A program made the position numbers and the translations under genes. A stretch of DNA of 64,000 nucleotides from Vineibacter terrae (GTDB taxonomy: Bacteria; Pseudomonadota; Alphaproteobacteria; Reyranellales; Reyranellaceae): positions 94,805-158,804 of the forward strand of contig NZ_VDUZ01000014.1 in assembly GCF_008039615.1 (NCBI RefSeq). Reading direction: 5' to 3'. Positions 10,057 through 20,416 of the stretch are shown piece after piece. Positions within the stretch are counted from its first letter, which is position 1. Every line of letters starts with the position of its first letter. The notes below the pieces were generated by a model, which was not told where the DNA came from, did not search any database, and saw only the letters and a list, made by a program, of their open reading frames with translations.

Positions 10057-10270
10057 CGTGTCCTCCCGCGCCGGACCCTGCAGGCATGCGCCTGTCTTTG
10101 TTCTTTCTGGCGCCATCTTCCCGCGTAACGCGCCGCCATGGCAAGTGGTGCGCTGACGCTTCAGGGGACGCCTCGCCAGGGCGCGGGAATCCGCCTAATC
10201 TCGGCTCAAGATAAAGAGCGTCCGGCACGTTTCAGGACAGCCTGGACGGGTGGCAGAGAGGGAGGACGTC

Positions 10271-13200
10271 ATGTCGAGGGGACCGGCTCAGATTCCACAA
10301 CCGCGCGTGCGCCCGATCGTCGGCAACGTTCCGGATGTTGGCTTCGAGGTGCCGATCCAGAACATGATGAAGCTGGCCGCCGAGCACGGCCCGATCTATC
10401 GGCTTGCATTTCCCGGCGGCGGCACGCTGCTGGTGCTCAGCTCGGTCGAGCTGGTCAGCGACGCCTGCGACGAGAGCCGCTTCGAGAAGTTCGTCCATGG
10501 CTCGTTGAAGCATATCCGTGATTTTGCCGGTGACGGCCTGTTCACGGCCTATGGCAACGAGCCCAACTGGGCCAAGGCGCACCGGATCCTGATGCCGGCC
10601 TTCGGGCCGGCAGCGATGCGCAACTACTTCGACGACATGCTCGACATCGCCGACCAGATGCTGACGCGCTGGGAGCGGTTCGGGCCGGCTGCGCCGATCG
10701 ACGTGGCGGACAACATGACCCGCCTCACCCTCGACACCATCGCGTTGTGCGGCTTCGGCAACCGGTTCAATTCGTTCTACCAGCGCGAGATGCACGTGTT
10801 TGTCGACGCCATGGTGCGGGCGCTCGCCGAGGCCGGCGGCCGTGCCAACCGCGTGCCGCTGCAGACGCGGCTGATGCTGATGACGCAGCGTCAGTACGAC
10901 GCTGACTGCCGGCTGATGCATCAGATCACGGATGACGTCATTGCCGAGCGTCGCCGGCTTGCGCTCGATGAGGCGCCGCGCGACCTGCTCAACCTGATGC
11001 TGACGGCGAAGGATCCGGTCTCCGGCGACCGGCTCGACGATGCCAATATCCGCAACCAGCTCGTGACCTTCCTGATCGCCGGGCACGAGACCACCAGCGG
11101 CCTGCTGTCGTTCACCACCCACCTGCTGCTGGAGCATCCCGAGGCGCTGGCCCGCGCCCGCGCCGAGGTCGATGCGGTGCTGGGCGACGGCGTGCCGCGC
11201 TTCGAGGATATCGCGAAGCTCACCTACATCGATCAGGTACTGCGCGAGTCGATCAGGCTGTGGCCGACGGCGCCGTTCTTTGCCGTGCGGGCGAAGGACG
11301 ACACGGTGCTGGCTGGGCGCTACCCGCTGAAGAAGGGTGATGTGCTCTCCGTCCTGACGCCGTCGCTGCATCGCGATGCGTCCGTGTGGCCCGACCCGAC
11401 GCGGTTCGACCCGGATCGCTTTGCGCCCGACAAGCGCGAGAAGATGCCGCCGCATTCCTGGCTGCCGTTCGGCAACGGCGTGCGCGCCTGCATCGGGCGC
11501 GCTTTCGCCTGGCAGGAATCGCTGCTCGTGATCGCCATGATGCTGCAGCGCTTCGACCTCAGAACCACGGCACCGTACAAGCTTGTGGTCAAGGAGACGC
11601 TGACCCTGAAGCCCGAGGGGCTCAGGATCTACGCCCGCGTGCGCAAGCAGGTGGCGCGGACATCGGCGACACGACCGGCGCCGCTGCCGTCGCCCGTGGT
11701 GGGGCAGGCCGCTGCTGTGCCGGCGCACGGCACGCCGCTGCTCATTCTGTACGGCTCGAACTCCGGCTCCTCTGAGGCGTTCGCGCGCCGCATCGCCAGC
11801 GACGGCCAGGTCCGCGGCTACGCCGTGAAGGTGGCGCCGCTTGACGATCACGCCGGCATGCTCCCCAAGGAAGGGGCTGTGGCGATAGTCACGGCCTCCT
11901 ATAACGGGCAGCCGCCGGACAACGCGCGCAAGTTCATGACCTGGCTGGCGGGAGTGCCCGACGGCGCGCTGATGGGCGTGCGCTATGCCCTGTTCGGGTG
12001 TGGCAACCGCGACTGGACGATGACCTACCAGTCGGTGCCGAAGGAGGTGGCCGAGTTGCTCGACCGCGCCGGGGCACAGGCCTGGCTGGAGCGCGGCGAA
12101 GGCGATGCGCGCGCCGACTTCTTCGGCGACTTCGAGAAGTGGTATGGCGGGTTCTGGCCGGCCCTGTCGGCGCTGCTGGGCGTGGCGGCGGTCGAGGTCG
12201 CCGCCGGGCCGCTCTACGACGTCGAGGTGGTGCCGTCCGCCAGCCTTCAGCTCGTGGAGGAGAACAAGCTGGGCTTCGCCACCATCGCCGAGAACCGCGA
12301 GTTGGTGGACATGGCCTCGCCGTTCGGTCGCTCCAAGCGGCATCTCGAGTTCGCGCTGCCTGAAGGTGTGACCTACGCCGCCGGCGACTATCTTGCCGTG
12401 CTGCCGGAAAACCACGCCGAGCTGGTCGAGCGCGCGGCGCGTCGCCTGGGCTTGCGTCCGGACGCGGCTGTCGTGCTGCGCTCCACGCGCGGCGCCATGG
12501 CGGCGTCCCTGCCCACGGATCGACCGGTTTCCATCCAGGAACTGCTGGGGAGTCATGTCGAGCTGTCGGCCCCGGCCACCCGAAAGAATGTCGAGGCGCT
12601 GGCGGCGCTCAACCCTTGTCCGCCGCACCAGGCCGAGCTGGCCGCGATCGCCGCCGACCCCGACCGCTACCAGGCCGAGATCCTGAAGAAGCGCGTCAGC
12701 GTGCTGGAGCTGCTCGAGGCCTGGCCTTCCTGCATGATCAATCTGGGCCAGTTCCTGGAGATGCTGCCGGCGATGCGCGTGCGGCAATACTCGATCTCGT
12801 CCTCGCCGCGCCTGGAGCCGACGCGCTGCAGCCTCACGGTGGCGCTGGTCGATGCCCCGGCGTGGTCGGGTCAGGGCCAGTTCCGCGGCACCTGCTCCAG
12901 CTATCTCTCGCGCATGAAGGCGGGCGATCAGGTGCCGGTGGCGATCAAGACTCCGAACGTGCCTTTCCATCCTCCGGCATCGAACGCCACGCCCGTGGTG
13001 ATGATCTGCGCCGGCACGGGCCTGGCGCCGTTCCGCGGCTTCGTGCAGGAGCGCGCGCTGCGGCACGCCGCCGGCGAGGCGGCGGGGCCGGCGTTGCTGT
13101 TCTTCGGCTGCGACCATCCCGATGTCGATTTCCTGTACCGCGACGAGCTGGAAGCGTGGGAACGCGACGGCATCGTCACCTTGCTGCCGGCGTTCTTCCG

Positions 13201-13447
13201 CCAGCCCGACGGTGACGTCAGCTTCGTGCAGCACCGGCTGTGGCGGGAGCGCGACAAGGTGCGGACGCTGTTCCGGCAGGGGGCCATCGTGTTCCTGTGC
13301 GGCGACGGCCTCAACATGGCGCCGGCGGCGCGCCAGACATTGGCCGACATCTACAAGGAGGCCGTCGGCTGCAGCGACGAGCAAGCCACCCTGTGGCTGG
13401 CGGGGATGGAGCGCGACGGCCGCTACGTGCCCGATGTGTTTGCCTGA
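10271..13447 (+). CDS. Self-sufficient cytochrome P450 / NADPH-P450 reductase fusion (CYP102 type)
   Basis: Single-chain fatty-acid hydroxylase of the P450 BM3 type, 1058 residues. The P450 half shows the I-helix oxygen-activation motif AGHETTSG starting at residue 270, the K-helix ESIR, and the heme loop PFGNGVRACIG with Cys407 as thiolate ligand. A short Ala/Pro-rich linker leads to an FMN-binding flavodoxin domain beginning LLILYGSNSGSSE (about residue 494). The FAD domain (RQYSISSSP, GTCSSYLS) and the NADPH domain (MICAGTGLAPFRGF, FLCGDGLNMAP) follow. The start at 10271 has GGGAGG seven bases upstream. The usual reaction is subterminal hydroxylation of long-chain fatty acids. It is divergent from WS/DGAT, so both may share control. 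Confidence 0.95.
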   Translation: MSRGPAQIPQPRVRPIVGNVPDVGFEVPIQNMMKLAAEHGPIYRLAFPGGGTLLVLSSVELVSDACDESRFEKFVHGSLKHIRDFAGDGLFTAYGNEPNWAKAHRILMPAFGPAAMRNYFDDMLDIADQMLTRWERFGPAAPIDVADNMTRLTLDTIALCGFGNRFNSFYQREMHVFVDAMVRALAEAGGRANRVPLQTRLMLMTQRQYDADCRLMHQITDDVIAERRRLALDEAPRDLLNLMLTAKDPVSGDRLDDANIRNQLVTFLIAGHETTSGLLSFTTHLLLEHPEALARARAEVDAVLGDGVPRFEDIAKLTYIDQVLRESIRLWPTAPFFAVRAKDDTVLAGRYPLKKGDVLSVLTPSLHRDASVWPDPTRFDPDRFAPDKREKMPPHSWLPFGNGVRACIGRAFAWQESLLVIAMMLQRFDLRTTAPYKLVVKETLTLKPEGLRIYARVRKQVARTSATRPAPLPSPVVGQAAAVPAHGTPLLILYGSNSGSSEAFARRIASDGQVRGYAVKVAPLDDHAGMLPKEGAVAIVTASYNGQPPDNARKFMTWLAGVPDGALMGVRYALFGCGNRDWTMTYQSVPKEVAELLDRAGAQAWLERGEGDARADFFGDFEKWYGGFWPALSALLGVAAVEVAAGPLYDVEVVPSASLQLVEENKLGFATIAENRELVDMASPFGRSKRHLEFALPEGVTYAAGDYLAVLPENHAELVERAARRLGLRPDAAVVLRSTRGAMAASLPTDRPVSIQELLGSHVELSAPATRKNVEALAALNPCPPHQAELAAIAADPDRYQAEILKKRVSVLELLEAWPSCMINLGQFLEMLPAMRVRQYSISSSPRLEPTRCSLTVALVDAPAWSGQGQFRGTCSSYLSRMKAGDQVPVAIKTPNVPFHPPASNATPVVMICAGTGLAPFRGFVQERALRHAAGEAAGPALLFFGCDHPDVDFLYRDELEAWERDGIVTLLPAFFRQPDGDVSFVQHRLWRERDKVRTLFRQGAIVFLCGDGLNMAPAARQTLADIYKEAVGCSDEQATLWLAGMERDGRYVPDVFA

Positions 13448-13454
13448 TCTTATC

Positions 13455-13546
13455 TGGACCGCGGGCGTCCACGCTCGCAGCGGAGCGAAGAGCGAAAGGC
13501 GTCGGCGCTCACGCGCCGATGCGCGCGTGGACGCCCGCGGTCCGAA
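13455..13546. repeat. Dispersed palindromic element, family C, copy 1
   Basis: Inverted repeat with arms GGACCGCGGGCGTCCACGC and its complement. The interior carries GCGAAGAGCGAAA and GGCGTCGGCGC blocks shared with the copies at 51148 and 56184. Confidence 0.88.
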
Positions 13547-13550
13547 AGCC

Positions 13551-13765
13551 TCACGACTCCCGGAATGCGCGCGCGAGGCTGTCCGCGATGGTGCGGAACA
13601 GGTAGCGGAACATCGTTCCTGCGTGCTTGAGCTGCAGGATCGTGGTGTTCAGCGCCGCCTCGCCGTCGCGGTCGAGATGCGCGTTCAGCTCGTCGAGCAC
13701 GACCGCGCGGTGGGCCGTAGACGGCGCGCGCCAGCGCGATGCGCTGGCGTTGGGCGGCGAGCCGA
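13551..13765 (-). pseudogene. Relic of an ABC transporter ATPase (type I secretion-like)
   Basis: The minus strand encodes the tail of an ABC ATPase in two frames. One frame reads AAQRQRIALARAVYGPP (degenerate LSGGQ signature plus the following helix, about 13720-13765). The next frame reads VVLDELNAHLDRDGEAAL (Walker B and D-loop). The match is closest to PrtD/HlyB-type exporters, whose usual text is LDEPNANLD-x-x-GE. A frameshift near 13715 separates the pieces, the Walker A half is missing and the signature is decayed, so it is not functional. It lies directly downstream of the TIGR04076-like gene. Confidence 0.65.
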
Positions 13766-13786
13766 CGGGGATGGCGAAGAAGCCGA

Positions 13787-14134
13787 CTATGCCGGAGCGT
13801 TCAACGGCACCTTCGTGAAGTCGGCGTGCTTGTAGGACCGCAGCTCGAGCCGCGTGATACGGAAATGCGCGCCGCAATTCGGGTCGGTGCAGCCGATATT
13901 GGCGTCGGTGCTCATCCAGTCGCCCTTCACCGTGGGCCGCTGCTTGGCCGGCAGGAACGGCAGCACCGCCAGCATCGCCCACATGCCGAAGCTGTTGCCG
14001 CTGGCCATCTCGATACGGCTGCCGCGCAGCACGAAGCTGTCGCCCTCGCGGTGCTGGCACACCATCGGCCGGTTCTTGTCGCCGTGCACCACCTCGACCT
14101 TGAGGTCGTAGAGCTGGAATTCGTCGTCACTCAT
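13787..14134 (-). CDS. TIGR04076-like small protein
   Basis: Small soluble protein of 115 residues. It fits the TIGR04076 family of unknown function: an LYDLKVEVVHGDK start, a central MW-AMLAVLPFLPAKQ segment, a cysteine pair in IGCTDPNCGAHFRITRLE that may bind metal, and a short C-terminus. The start at 14134 follows AAGGAGC. It lies 63 bp downstream of an aldo/keto reductase on the same strand and is probably cotranscribed with it. No reaction can be assigned. Confidence 0.7.
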   Translation of the reverse strand: MSDDEFQLYDLKVEVVHGDKNRPMVCQHREGDSFVLRGSRIEMASGNSFGMWAMLAVLPFLPAKQRPTVKGDWMSTDANIGCTDPNCGAHFRITRLELRSYKHADFTKVPLNAPA

Positions 14135-14162
14135 TGTTCGCTCCTTCTTGAGGTTGGCTCAC

Positions 14163-14191
14163 CGTCATCCCGCGTTGCGCTCGGGATGACA
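14163..14191. repeat. Short decayed family A palindrome
   Basis: GTCATCCCGCG ... GCGCTCGGGATGAC retains only the outer 12 or so bases of the family A arms. It looks like an internal deletion derivative, lying between the aldo/keto reductase and the TIGR04076-like gene. Confidence 0.7.
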
Positions 14192-14197
14192 TGGGAG

Positions 14198-15253
14198 CTA
14201 CCGCGCCCCGACACCCCTCAGGTTCTGGTTGGTCCACATGATGCCGGCGTGGCGACCGCCGGGTTCGCGTTCCAGCGCATAGCATTCACCGGCCGGGCCG
14301 CTGCTCCGGGCGATCACGCTGTCGATCGCGGCGCGATCGGCATCGGCCAGGCGCAGCGCATCGGCAGCCAGCAGGTCGGCGAGGTGCGCATCGGTGCGTG
14401 CACCGACGATGGCAGCCGATGCCGCCGGGCGGTCGAGCACCCAGCGCGTGGCCACGGCCGTGATCGAGGTGCCGTGCGCGCGCGCGATCCCGTCCAGGGT
14501 GCGCAGCAGCGCCTGGAACAGGTCCCACGAGCCGAACTCGTCGAGGATCAGGCGGTATTTCACCAGGGACCGGTTGGCCAGCGGCGGTGCGGGATCGGCC
14601 ACGCCCAGCCAGCGCGTGGACAGGAAGCCGCCCGCGACCGTGCCGTAGCACAGCAGCGCCATGCCGCTCTCGCGCGCGAACGCGGTCATGCCGCCCTCGG
14701 GGCGGCGGTCGATCACCGAGTATTGCAGCTGGTTGGACGCGATCCTGATGCCGGCAGCGGTGATCTCGCGCAGCCGCGGCACGTCGAAGTTCGTGGTGCC
14801 GACCAGGCGGATCTTGCCTTCCTTCTGCATGTCGGCGAGCCAGCCCATCGACTCGACATAGCCGGCAACGGCGTAGTCCCACCAATGGAACTGCACCAGG
14901 TCGAGGCAGTCCATGCGCAGGCGCTGGCGCGCCCGGTCGATCAGGAACTCGATGTCGGCGCGCTTGATCCTCGGCAGCACGTCGCGGTCCGGCACCACCT
15001 TGGTATGGACCTTCAGCCGTTGCGCCAGATCGGGATGCGCCGTGCGGAAGTCGCCGATCAGCTCCTCGACGCCGACATAGTGGTCGGCGCAGTCGAACGT
15101 ATCGAAGCCGGCCTCGACGAAGCGGCGCATGCCGTCCAGCGCCGCCTGGCGCTCGACCGGCGGCCCGTGCCGCTCGGCCAGCTGCCAGTTGCCCTTGATG
15201 ATCCGCGAGGCCGCGTAGCCCGGGGCCAGCTCAATGCGTTCGACCATGCCCAT
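14198..15253 (-). CDS. Aldo/keto reductase
   Basis: NADPH-dependent aldo/keto reductase-superfamily protein, 351 residues. The catalytic tetrad is recognisable: Asp54 and Tyr59 in FDTFDCADHY, Lys85 in VHTKVV, and a His in the LDLVQFHWWDY strand. The C-terminal RWVLDRPAASAAIVGARTDAHL segment is the usual cofactor-binding end. It lies between the livJ-like gene upstream (135 bp, with a palindromic element in the gap) and the TIGR04076-like gene downstream. Substrate is unknown. Starts at 15253 and two codons later are equivalent. Confidence 0.87.
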   Translation of the reverse strand: MGMVERIELAPGYAASRIIKGNWQLAERHGPPVERQAALDGMRRFVEAGFDTFDCADHYVGVEELIGDFRTAHPDLAQRLKVHTKVVPDRDVLPRIKRADIEFLIDRARQRLRMDCLDLVQFHWWDYAVAGYVESMGWLADMQKEGKIRLVGTTNFDVPRLREITAAGIRIASNQLQYSVIDRRPEGGMTAFARESGMALLCYGTVAGGFLSTRWLGVADPAPPLANRSLVKYRLILDEFGSWDLFQALLRTLDGIARAHGTSITAVATRWVLDRPAASAAIVGARTDAHLADLLAADALRLADADRAAIDSVIARSSGPAGECYALEREPGGRHAGIMWTNQNLRGVGAR

Positions 15254-15282
15254 GCCTCAGTATCTGCCTGGAAGTTGAAAAC

Positions 15283-15368
15283 GCTTCATGGTGAGCTTGT
15301 CGAACCATGAAGCGTCGCACGACGGTCGGTGCGATGCCTTCATGGTTCGACAAGCTCACCATGAAGGC
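15283..15368. repeat. Dispersed palindromic element, family B, copy 1
   Basis: Inverted repeat with arms CTTCATGGTGAGCTTGTCGA (continuing ACCATGAAG) and the complement, spacer about 28 bp. The arm is itself a partial palindrome (CTTCATGGT ... ACCATGAAG), so a cruciform with sub-hairpins is possible. Confidence 0.9.
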
Positions 15369-15388
15369 TGCTGGGATCGGTCAGGCGC

Positions 15389-16666
15389 TCAGTACCCGAT
15401 GCGCTTGAACAGTGCCGTCATCTGCTCGAGGTCGATCACCTTGTCGGTGACCAGCTTGCCGTCCTCGACCTTCCACACCAGCGCCGGGCCGGTGACATCG
15501 CCGTTCTTGTCGAACGTGAACGGACCGGTGGCGCCGACATAGCGCACCTTGCGGCCGGCCTTGATGGCTTCCAGGCTCTTCTTGATGCCCTCGACGCCCG
15601 GCACGACCACCTCGCCGGCCGGATCCTGGACCTGGCGCAGCGCATCTCGGATCGCGGTGCCGTCCAGGGTCGCGGCCTGCTGCATCGCCAGCGCCGTCAC
15701 GACCGCGGAGTCATAGACGGTGTGCAGGCCGGGGCCGACCGGGTCGCGGTTGAACTTGGCCTTGAAGCCAGCGTTGAAGGCATCGACCGAGGCGCCGGCC
15801 ACTTGCGCGTTGTCGATCCCGGCCGCCTTGGTGAGGAAGCGGGCGCCGACGGCGCTGATGAAGTCCTGCGAGCGCAGCGTGTTGTGCAGCACGAGGTTCT
15901 GCGTGCCGCCCAGCGAGATCCATTCGCGCGCCAAGGTCGCGCCATCCTGCGAGAAGGCAATCAGGATGAGCGCGTCGCCCTTCAGCGCCAGGGCCTGGTT
16001 GACCTCGGTGCGGTAGCTGGGCTGGTTCTCGTTGTAGGGGATCGCGCCGGCGATCTTGCCGCCCAGGGTGCCGATGGCCTTTTCCAGGTCGCGCAGCAGG
16101 GCCGAGCCGAAGTCGTTGTTGACGTAGATCACCACCGGGTTCTTGTAGCCGCGGTCGGTCGCGGCCACGGCATGCGCCACCGCGAACACCCGGCTGGTCG
16201 GGATGGTGCGGAAGAAATAGCCGCCGGTCTTGCCTTCCTCCGACAGGCGGGTGAGCGTGGGCGTGACGGCGCAGCAAGACACCATCGGCACCTTGGCCGA
16301 TGTCGTGACGGCGCTCACGATGGCGGTGGCGATGCCCGAGCCGACGACGCCGACGATCGCCGGCACCTTCTGCACGTCCACCAGGTAGCGCGCCGCGTCC
16401 ACGCCCAGGGTCGGCTGGCCGGTATCGTCGCGCAGCACCATCTCGATCGGGCAGCCCTTGACGCCACCGGCGGCATTGACGTGCTCGACCGCCAGCTGGG
16501 CAGTGTCGGCGATCGGCTTGCCGATCGGCCCTTGCGGCCCGGTCAGCGGAATGATGGCGCCGAGCTTGATCGGGCAGGACGGCGCGGCGCCCTGCGCCAT
16601 GGCCGCATTGCCCGCCAGCATCAGCCCGAGCGCGCTCGCGGCCGCGAGCATGAATCTGGTCTTCAT
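15389..16666 (-). CDS. livJ: Branched-chain-type ABC transporter substrate-binding protein
   Basis: Periplasmic solute-binding protein of the LivJ/type I periplasmic-binding family, 425 residues. A Sec signal peptide is clear (MKTRFMLAAASALGLMLAG ... AMAQ, cleavage near residue 25). The mature part starts with PIKLGAIIPLTGPQG, the standard LivJ opening. The start at 16666 has a GGGGGAG site nine bases upstream. It is the last transport gene of the livG-F-H-M-J run on this strand, separated from livM by a 152-bp gap holding a palindromic element. Ligand is unknown; relatives bind amino acids, amides or aromatic acids. Confidence 0.9.
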   Translation of the reverse strand: MKTRFMLAAASALGLMLAGNAAMAQGAAPSCPIKLGAIIPLTGPQGPIGKPIADTAQLAVEHVNAAGGVKGCPIEMVLRDDTGQPTLGVDAARYLVDVQKVPAIVGVVGSGIATAIVSAVTTSAKVPMVSCCAVTPTLTRLSEEGKTGGYFFRTIPTSRVFAVAHAVAATDRGYKNPVVIYVNNDFGSALLRDLEKAIGTLGGKIAGAIPYNENQPSYRTEVNQALALKGDALILIAFSQDGATLAREWISLGGTQNLVLHNTLRSQDFISAVGARFLTKAAGIDNAQVAGASVDAFNAGFKAKFNRDPVGPGLHTVYDSAVVTALAMQQAATLDGTAIRDALRQVQDPAGEVVVPGVEGIKKSLEAIKAGRKVRYVGATGPFTFDKNGDVTGPALVWKVEDGKLVTDKVIDLEQMTALFKRIGY

Positions 16667-16688
16667 CTGTGTCTCCCCCAATACGTGC

Positions 16689-16798
16689 CGGGAGCGCGCC
16701 TCTCCAGTGGCGCACTGGCCCGAAGGGCCGGCATTTCCCCGGTGTTGGTCATGATCCGGCGCTGCGCGCCGGTGCACCACTGGAGTGGCGCGCTCCCA
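16689..16798. repeat. Palindromic element between livM and livJ
   Basis: Inverted repeat with arms GGGAGCGCGCC (then TCTCCAGTGG) and CCACTGGAGTGGCGCGCTCCC on the opposite side. Two smaller hairpins lie inside (GGCCCGAAGGGCC; CCGGCGCTGCGCGCCGG). No second copy was found in the window. Confidence 0.8.
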
Positions 16799-16818
16799 GC
16801 AGGAACTCCGTGCCTCCG

Positions 16819-17778
16819 TCAATGTCGCACCGCCGCATCGTCGCGCAGCAGCGGCGAGGAGTGTAGCCGTTCGCCCATCAGGCCGCGCGGCCGAAAAATG
16901 AGCATGGCGACCAGCAGCAGGCCGATCAGGATGGCCTGGATGGCGCCGCCCTGCACCTGCAGCTTGGTCGGCACGATCAGCACGACCACGATGCCCGACA
17001 AGCTCCACAGCGCCCACACCACGAACGAGCCCAGCACCGCGCCGGCGTTGTTGCCGCTGCCGCCCACGATCAGCATCGCCCAGATCTGGAACGTCAGGAT
17101 CGCCAGGAAATCGTAGGGGCTGACATAGCCGATGAAGGCCGCATACAGCGCGCCCGACAGGCCCATCGGCGCCGCGCCGATCACGAAGGCAGTGAGCCGC
17201 ATGCGGTCGACGTCCTTGCCCAAGGCCGCCGCGGCCACCTCGTCCTCGCGCACGGCGCGCAGCGCGCGGCCCCAGGGCGAGCGCACCAGGCGTTCCAGCA
17301 GCAGGTAGACGGCCAGCAGGGCGCCGGCTGCCAGGGCCAGGAAGGCGAGCCCGAACCAGAGCGGCGGCAGGTCGGCGAACGGCTTGGCGATGCCGGCGAT
17401 GCCGCGCCCGCCGCCGGTGATGCCCTCCAGATTCAGCGCCAGGTGGTTGATGGCGGCGGCGATGCCGAACGTCGCCAGCGCCAGGTAGTCGGTGCGCAGC
17501 CGGATGGTGACGAGGCCGATGGCCAGCGCCACCAGCGCGGTCACCGCCATCGCCGCCACCAGGGCCGCGATCACCGGCCAGTCCAGGCCCCCGACATGCT
17601 CATGCTGCGCCGGCGCGGTCAGGGCCGCGTAGGTGTAGGCGCCGATGGCCATGAACCCGACCACGCCGGCGTTGAACTGGCCGGAGAACCCCCATTGCAG
17701 GTTGAGCCCCAGCGTGGCGATCGCGAACAGCGAGGCCACGGTGACGAAGAACACGAGATAGGAGAGGGTTCCCATCAT
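16819..17778 (-). CDS. livM: Branched-chain-type ABC transporter permease (LivM)
   Basis: Inner-membrane permease of the LivM family, 319 residues, with about nine hydrophobic segments and the FSGQFNAGVVGFMAIGAYT signature early in the chain. The cytoplasmic coupling helix is RSPWGRALRAVREDEVAAAALGKD. The start MMGTLSYLVFF overlaps the livH stop by four bases (ATGA), showing translational coupling. The C-terminus RPRGLMGER is normal. It pairs with LivH and the LivG/LivF ATPases encoded just upstream. Confidence 0.92.
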   Translation of the reverse strand: MMGTLSYLVFFVTVASLFAIATLGLNLQWGFSGQFNAGVVGFMAIGAYTYAALTAPAQHEHVGGLDWPVIAALVAAMAVTALVALAIGLVTIRLRTDYLALATFGIAAAINHLALNLEGITGGGRGIAGIAKPFADLPPLWFGLAFLALAAGALLAVYLLLERLVRSPWGRALRAVREDEVAAAALGKDVDRMRLTAFVIGAAPMGLSGALYAAFIGYVSPYDFLAILTFQIWAMLIVGGSGNNAGAVLGSFVVWALWSLSGIVVVLIVPTKLQVQGGAIQAILIGLLLVAMLIFRPRGLMGERLHSSPLLRDDAAVRH

Positions 17779-18664
17779 TTGCCGAACAGCCCCTTGGGCC
17801 GCAGCAGGAAGCAGGCCAGCATGATCAGGAACGGCACCGTCGCCTTGTAGCTGGTGGGCAGCACCAGCACCGACAGGTTCTCGGCCAGGCCCACGAGCAG
17901 GCCGCCGATCACCGCGCCGGGGATGCTGCCGACACCGCCCAGCACGGCGGCGGTGAACAACGGCAGCAGCAAATTGGCGCCCATCTCGGGCCGCAGCTGC
18001 ACCGTCAGTCCGAACAGCGTCCCGGCCAGGGCGCCCAGGGCGCCGCTGACGATCCAGGTCCAGCGGATCGCCATCTCGGGGTCGATGGCGCAGGCCCGCG
18101 CCAGCGGCGTGTTCTCGGCCACGGCGCGCATCGCCAGGCCCATCCGGGTGTGGTTCAGCAGCCACCACAGCGCCACCAGCGCCAGCACCGTGATCGCCAG
18201 CACCAGCAGCTGGTCGGGCATCACCCGCACATCGCCCGGCAGCAGCACGGCCATCTGGATCTCGCGGCTGTAGTACTCGGGCTGGGTGCCGAAGATCAGC
18301 AGCACGACATGGCGCAGCACCAGCGCCAGCCCGAACGAGGCGAAGATCAGCACCAGCGGCCCGGCGCCGCGGCGGCGCAGCGGGCGGAAGACGACGACAT
18401 CGGAGGCCACGGCCACGAGCGCGGTCACGACCAGCCCGACGGCCAGCGCCACGGCCAGGAAGCCGCCGAACGAGAACGGCCCCAGCGGCGCGCCGGTGCC
18501 GCCATAGGCGAGCACCGCCGTCAGCGCCGCATAGCCGCCCACGGTCATCAGCTCGGCGTAGCCGAAATTGGCGAAGCGCAGGATGGCCAGCCCGAGCGTG
18601 ATGCCGATCGCGCCCAGCGCGATCACGGCGCCGGTCAGCAGGCCATCGATGACGAGCTGGGCGA

Positions 18665-18668
<4 letters not shown>
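17775..18668 (-). CDS. livH: Branched-chain-type ABC transporter permease (LivH)
   Basis: Inner-membrane permease of the LivH family, 297 residues. It begins IDGLLTGAVIALGAIGITLGLAILRFANFGYAELM, with the family's early glycine-rich helix and the FANFGYAEL motif. The coupling helix is NHTRMGLAMRAVAENTPLARACAID, and the end is LLRPKGLFGK. It overlaps livF by four bases and livM by four bases, so these genes form a strict operon. Confidence 0.92.
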
Positions 18669-19393
<725 letters not shown>

Positions 19394-19405
19394 GGATGCC
19401 TCATA

Positions 19406-19582
19406 CCCTTCTCCCCGCCTTCGCCGGGGCATTCGCATATGCCCCTACCGTCATCCCGAGCGCAGCGAGGGATCTCCCGCGAATTGCGCACGGTGCGCCT
19501 TGCCGCAGGAGATCCCTCGCTGGCGCTCGGGATGACAGCGAGGCCATATGCGAATGCCTTGCCACTTTCGCGGGGAGAAGGG
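19406..19582. repeat. Nested palindrome: family F outer, family A copy 3 inside
   Basis: The outer arms are CCCTTCTCCCCGC at the left and GCGGGGAGAAGGG at the right, each next to a CGCATATG/CATATGCG block. A complete family A palindrome (19449-19538) sits between them. The same nesting is seen at 21128 and 44031. Confidence 0.88.
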
Positions 19583-19603
19583 ACACATCGCGGAACCTAC
19601 CCC

Positions 19604-20371
<768 letters not shown>

Positions 20372-20392
20372 ATAGAAGAAAACAGCGCCGCA

Positions 20393-20404
20393 ATCCTATA
20401 GGAT
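20393..20404. promoter_or_regulatory. 12-bp palindrome in a 45-bp divergent promoter region
   Basis: ATCCTATAGGAT is a perfect palindrome midway between the livG and aspartate dehydrogenase-like start codons. TAGGATAAT at its right edge contains a plausible -10 for the plus-strand gene. It may be an operator or simply overlapping -10 elements of the two divergent promoters. Confidence 0.4.
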
Positions 20405-20416
20405 AATCGCAGAGTC

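Noticed and set aside
10232..13384. Open frame of about 1050 codons on the minus strand
   Set aside because: It is antisense to the P450-reductase fusion, and its product is a low-complexity His/Arg/Gln-rich string with no family features. Such frames are common opposite high-GC genes.
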